DNA from: Propionibacteriaceae bacterium
GTDB taxonomy: Bacteria; Actinomycetota; Actinomycetes; Propionibacteriales; Propionibacteriaceae
Length of the DNA: 8,181 nucleotides
Direction of reading: 5' to 3'
Assembly: GCA_030450535.1 (NCBI GenBank)
Contig: JAKDIK010000104.1
Coordinates: 1 to 8,181 of the forward strand
The notes beneath the pieces are model-generated. The model made no database searches and had not been told where the DNA came from. It was given only the letters and a program-made list of their open reading frames with translations. Below, piece after piece: positions 6,656 through 8,181 of the stretch (position 1 is its first letter; each line of letters opens with the position of its first letter). The translations under genes were made by a program, and so were the position numbers.

Positions 6656-7597
6656 TCAGGATGCCGGGACGCCGCGCGTGCCGCAACCCGGAGGGTGCAT
6701 GCGCGCCGCCAACCCGGTGGGTTCCCGGTTCCCGGCCGGGGTCCGCGTGCGGGTGAGTGCTGCCAGCACGCCGGTGAGGGTCTGCGACGTGCCGGCCTCG
6801 ACCTTCAGCGCGGCGAGGTCATCGGCCCGGGTGGGTCCGTGGTTGATGATCACGAGGGGCTTGCCGGCCTTGACGACGTGACGGGCGAACCGCAGCCCCG
6901 ACATCACGGTGAGCGATGAGCCGGCCACCAGCAGTGCATCGGCGGAGTCCACCAGGGCGTACGCCGCGTCCACCCGGTCCCGCGGCACGTTCTCGCCGAA
7001 GAAGACCACGTCGGGCTTGAGCGTGCCGCCGCAGGACGCGCACGGGACGACGACGAAGTCGACCGGATCGGCGATGTCGGCATCCCCATCAGGTCGGAGT
7101 TCGGCGTCCCCGGCGGGGATTTCTCCGGTCACCTGCGGGTTCGCGGCCTCGAGGCGCTCCTGCAACGCGAGCCGGGTCGTCAGGTCGCCGCAGTCGAGAC
7201 ACACCACGCGCTCGATCAGCCCGTGGAGGTCGACCACGTCGGTCGAGCCCGCCGCGCTGTGCAAACCGTCGACGTTCTGCGTGATGACCGGCGCGCCCAG
7301 CTCGGCGAGTGCGGTGTGCCCGGGATTGGGAGCGGCCGCGCCAAAGCTGCGGTACCCCATCATCGAGCGCGCCCAGTATCGGCGGCGGGCGTCCGCGTGG
7401 CGGATGAAGTCGCCGTACTGGATCGGATGCGTCGGGCGCGCGTCGGGGCCCCGGTAGTCCGGAATCCCCGAGTCCGTGCTCAACCCCGCGCCGGTCAGGG
7501 CGACCCAGCGACGTCCGGCCAGCAGGCCGGCGACGGCGTCCACCTCGGACGCCGTGGGTTGCGGCTTGGGCGCCGGCTGCGATGGGGCGAGGGGCAC
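6656..7597 (-). CDS. Sir2-family NAD-dependent protein deacylase, class II (SIRT4-like)
   Basis: Sirtuins use NAD to remove acyl groups from lysine, giving nicotinamide and O-acyl-ADP-ribose; some class II members remove larger acyl groups or lipoamide. NAD-binding motifs are GAGLST (36-41), GIPDYRG (44-50) and QNVDGLH (107-113). H125 in DLHG is the catalytic base. Zinc cysteines are C133, C136, C186 and C189, with a long insert of about 50 residues between the pairs. HPIQYGDFIR, RRYWARSM, KPDVVFFGENV and INHGPTRADDLA closely follow human SIRT4, which marks class II. GSSLTV is at 226-231. The length of 313 includes a short, probably flexible Arg/Pro/Gly tail after about 281. The GTG at 7597 has AGGA about 7 bases upstream. 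It heads an operon with the GNAT gene, so its targets may overlap that enzyme's products (inference). Confidence 0.93.
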   Translation of the reverse strand: MPLAPSQPAPKPQPTASEVDAVAGLLAGRRWVALTGAGLSTDSGIPDYRGPDARPTHPIQYGDFIRHADARRRYWARSMMGYRSFGAAAPNPGHTALAELGAPVITQNVDGLHSAAGSTDVVDLHGLIERVVCLDCGDLTTRLALQERLEAANPQVTGEIPAGDAELRPDGDADIADPVDFVVVPCASCGGTLKPDVVFFGENVPRDRVDAAYALVDSADALLVAGSSLTVMSGLRFARHVVKAGKPLVIINHGPTRADDLAALKVEAGTSQTLTGVLAALTRTRTPAGNREPTGLAARMHPPGCGTRGVPAS

Positions 7598-7603
7598 GCC
7601 CCG

Positions 7604-7609
7604 ATCCTA
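7604..7609 (-). promoter_or_regulatory. Candidate -10 element for the sirtuin-GNAT operon
   Basis: On the minus strand TAGGAT fits TANNNT and ends 6 bases before the GTG start of the sirtuin gene, as in leaderless transcripts. The same bases include AGGA, which could be a ribosome site if transcription starts further up, so the two readings compete. No convincing -35 box is seen. Confidence 0.35.
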
Positions 7610-7630
7610 CGCAACGGCCGAGAGCGGGGG

Positions 7631-7659
7631 TTGCATCCAGTACGGAAGTACGTAAAAAT
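7631..7659 (+). promoter_or_regulatory. Candidate promoter and operator of the ArsR-type gene
   Basis: TTGCAT (7631-7636) and AAAAAT (7654-7659), 17 bases apart, form a plausible though imperfect -35/-10 pair; the A-run is notably AT-rich for this sequence. Between them lie the inverted repeat TACG-N6-CGTA (7641-7654) and the direct repeat AGTACG (7639-7644, 7647-7652). A site here, in the divergent region shared with the sirtuin operon, suits autoregulation and control of that operon by the neighbouring winged-helix protein. This is inferred from position and symmetry only. Confidence 0.4.
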
Positions 7660-7671
7660 GGAGTTATGACG

Positions 7672-8181
7672 ATGGAGGAGCGGATCGCAGCCTTGGAGGA
7701 CGCCGTCGCGGGCCTCCAAGAGGTGGTCGCCTCCTTGTCCGACACGGCGGACGTCGACTCCTCAACTCCCACGCTGGTGCGCGCTGGGGAGGCCGACTTC
7801 TGGCTGCTGAACGGCCTCGCCGAGCGACACCCCGATGGGATGCTCGCGTACGCGGGCCACGCGGCGCTGCCCGCCGGGCCGGTGCAATGGCAGATGGGCG
7901 TCGATCCGCATCAGTTGCTCGCCGCCGACTGGGACGCCCAGGTCAGCCGACTCGTCGCCCTGGCCCACCCCGTGCGCCTGCGGTTGGCCCAGCTCGTCCT
8001 GAACGGCATCACGACCACCGCCGACCTCGCGGCCGACGCCGAACTGGGCACCACCGGCCAACTCCACCACCACCTGCGCCAGCTCGTCGCGGCTGGCTGG
8101 CTGGCCTCGACGGGCCGGGGGAGCTACCAGGTTCCACCCCAGCGCGTCATCCCGCTCCTCACGATCGTCGCCGCCGCGCGC
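7672..8181 (+). CDS. ArsR-like winged-helix transcriptional regulator (3' end cut by window edge)
   Basis: Open from 7672 to the edge with no stop, giving 170 residues. An N-terminal short coiled coil (MEERIAALEDAVAGL, about 1-22) precedes a central domain with FWLLNGLAER and a Trp-containing WQMGV segment. A helix-turn-helix follows at about 92-150: ALAHPVRLRLAQLV, then TTADLA and GTTGQLHHHLRQL as recognition helix, then a wing around TGRGSYQV. VIPLLTIVAAAR resembles the C-terminus of an actinobacterial ArsR-type group, so probably little is missing. No CXC metal site is seen, so metal sensing is not indicated. The ATG at 7672 has GGAG 8 bases before it. An in-frame ATG at 7666 would suit a leaderless transcript from the -10 at 7654. 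Being divergent from the sirtuin operon makes it a candidate regulator of that operon. Confidence 0.82.
   Translation, partial: MEERIAALEDAVAGLQEVVASLSDTADVDSSTPTLVRAGEADFWLLNGLAERHPDGMLAYAGHAALPAGPVQWQMGVDPHQLLAADWDAQVSRLVALAHPVRLRLAQLVLNGITTTADLAADAELGTTGQLHHHLRQLVAAGWLASTGRGSYQVPPQRVIPLLTIVAAAR

Noticed and set aside
7658..7669. Three-codon leader peptide (ATG GAG TTA TGA) overlapping the ATG at 7666
   Set aside because: Too short to separate from chance, and GGAG inside it serves better as the ribosome site for 7672.

Overview
The window is very GC-rich, with G or C at nearly every third codon position and several GTG starts. Together with the gene content (S-layer-type repeats with the GW-DGTFRP signature, an ArsR-like regulator of an actinobacterial type, a candidate PHO box of the Streptomyces kind) this points to a high-GC Gram-positive actinomycete. 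The exact family cannot be fixed from the sequence. It looks like ordinary chromosome: I see no insertion sequence, phage gene, RNA gene or CRISPR array, and no stretch over 300 bases lacks a gene.

Left part (1-2682). A poorly resolved coding edge is followed by a small four-helix membrane protein on the minus strand (152-532). Divergent from it is a plus-strand pair: an unrecognised four-helix membrane protein (588-1238) and, one base after its stop codon, a membrane-anchored M1-family zinc aminopeptidase (1240-2682) with HELAH-18-E intact but GALET in place of GAMEN.

Middle (2683-5459). A 206-bp intergenic region carries an array of 14-bp GGTGGCCAGGCG-type repeats containing a hairpin, then a likely PHO box (two adjacent 11-bp units, GTACACCCGCA and GTTCACCCCGG). 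Downstream is a large exported 5'-nucleotidase / UDP-sugar hydrolase-type phosphoesterase (2889-5459) ending in three S-layer homology repeats. The inferred logic is phosphate starvation, PhoP binding, then a wall-attached enzyme releasing phosphate from nucleotides. A perfect 16-bp stem (5474-5520) follows it.

Right part (5344-8181). A two-gene minus-strand operon encodes a class II (SIRT4-like) sirtuin (6656-7597) and, 25 bp downstream, a tandem-GNAT acetyltransferase (5344-6630). This pairs a deacylase with an acyltransferase. The acetyltransferase frame has no stop after its natural domain end: it runs through the hairpin and 116 bp into the 3' end of the convergent nucleotidase gene. Divergent from the sirtuin, across a 74-bp region with an inverted repeat, is an ArsR-type winged-helix regulator (7672 to the right edge) that could control the operon. 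Several starts lie 6-7 bases behind a -10-like hexamer, which suggests leaderless transcripts.
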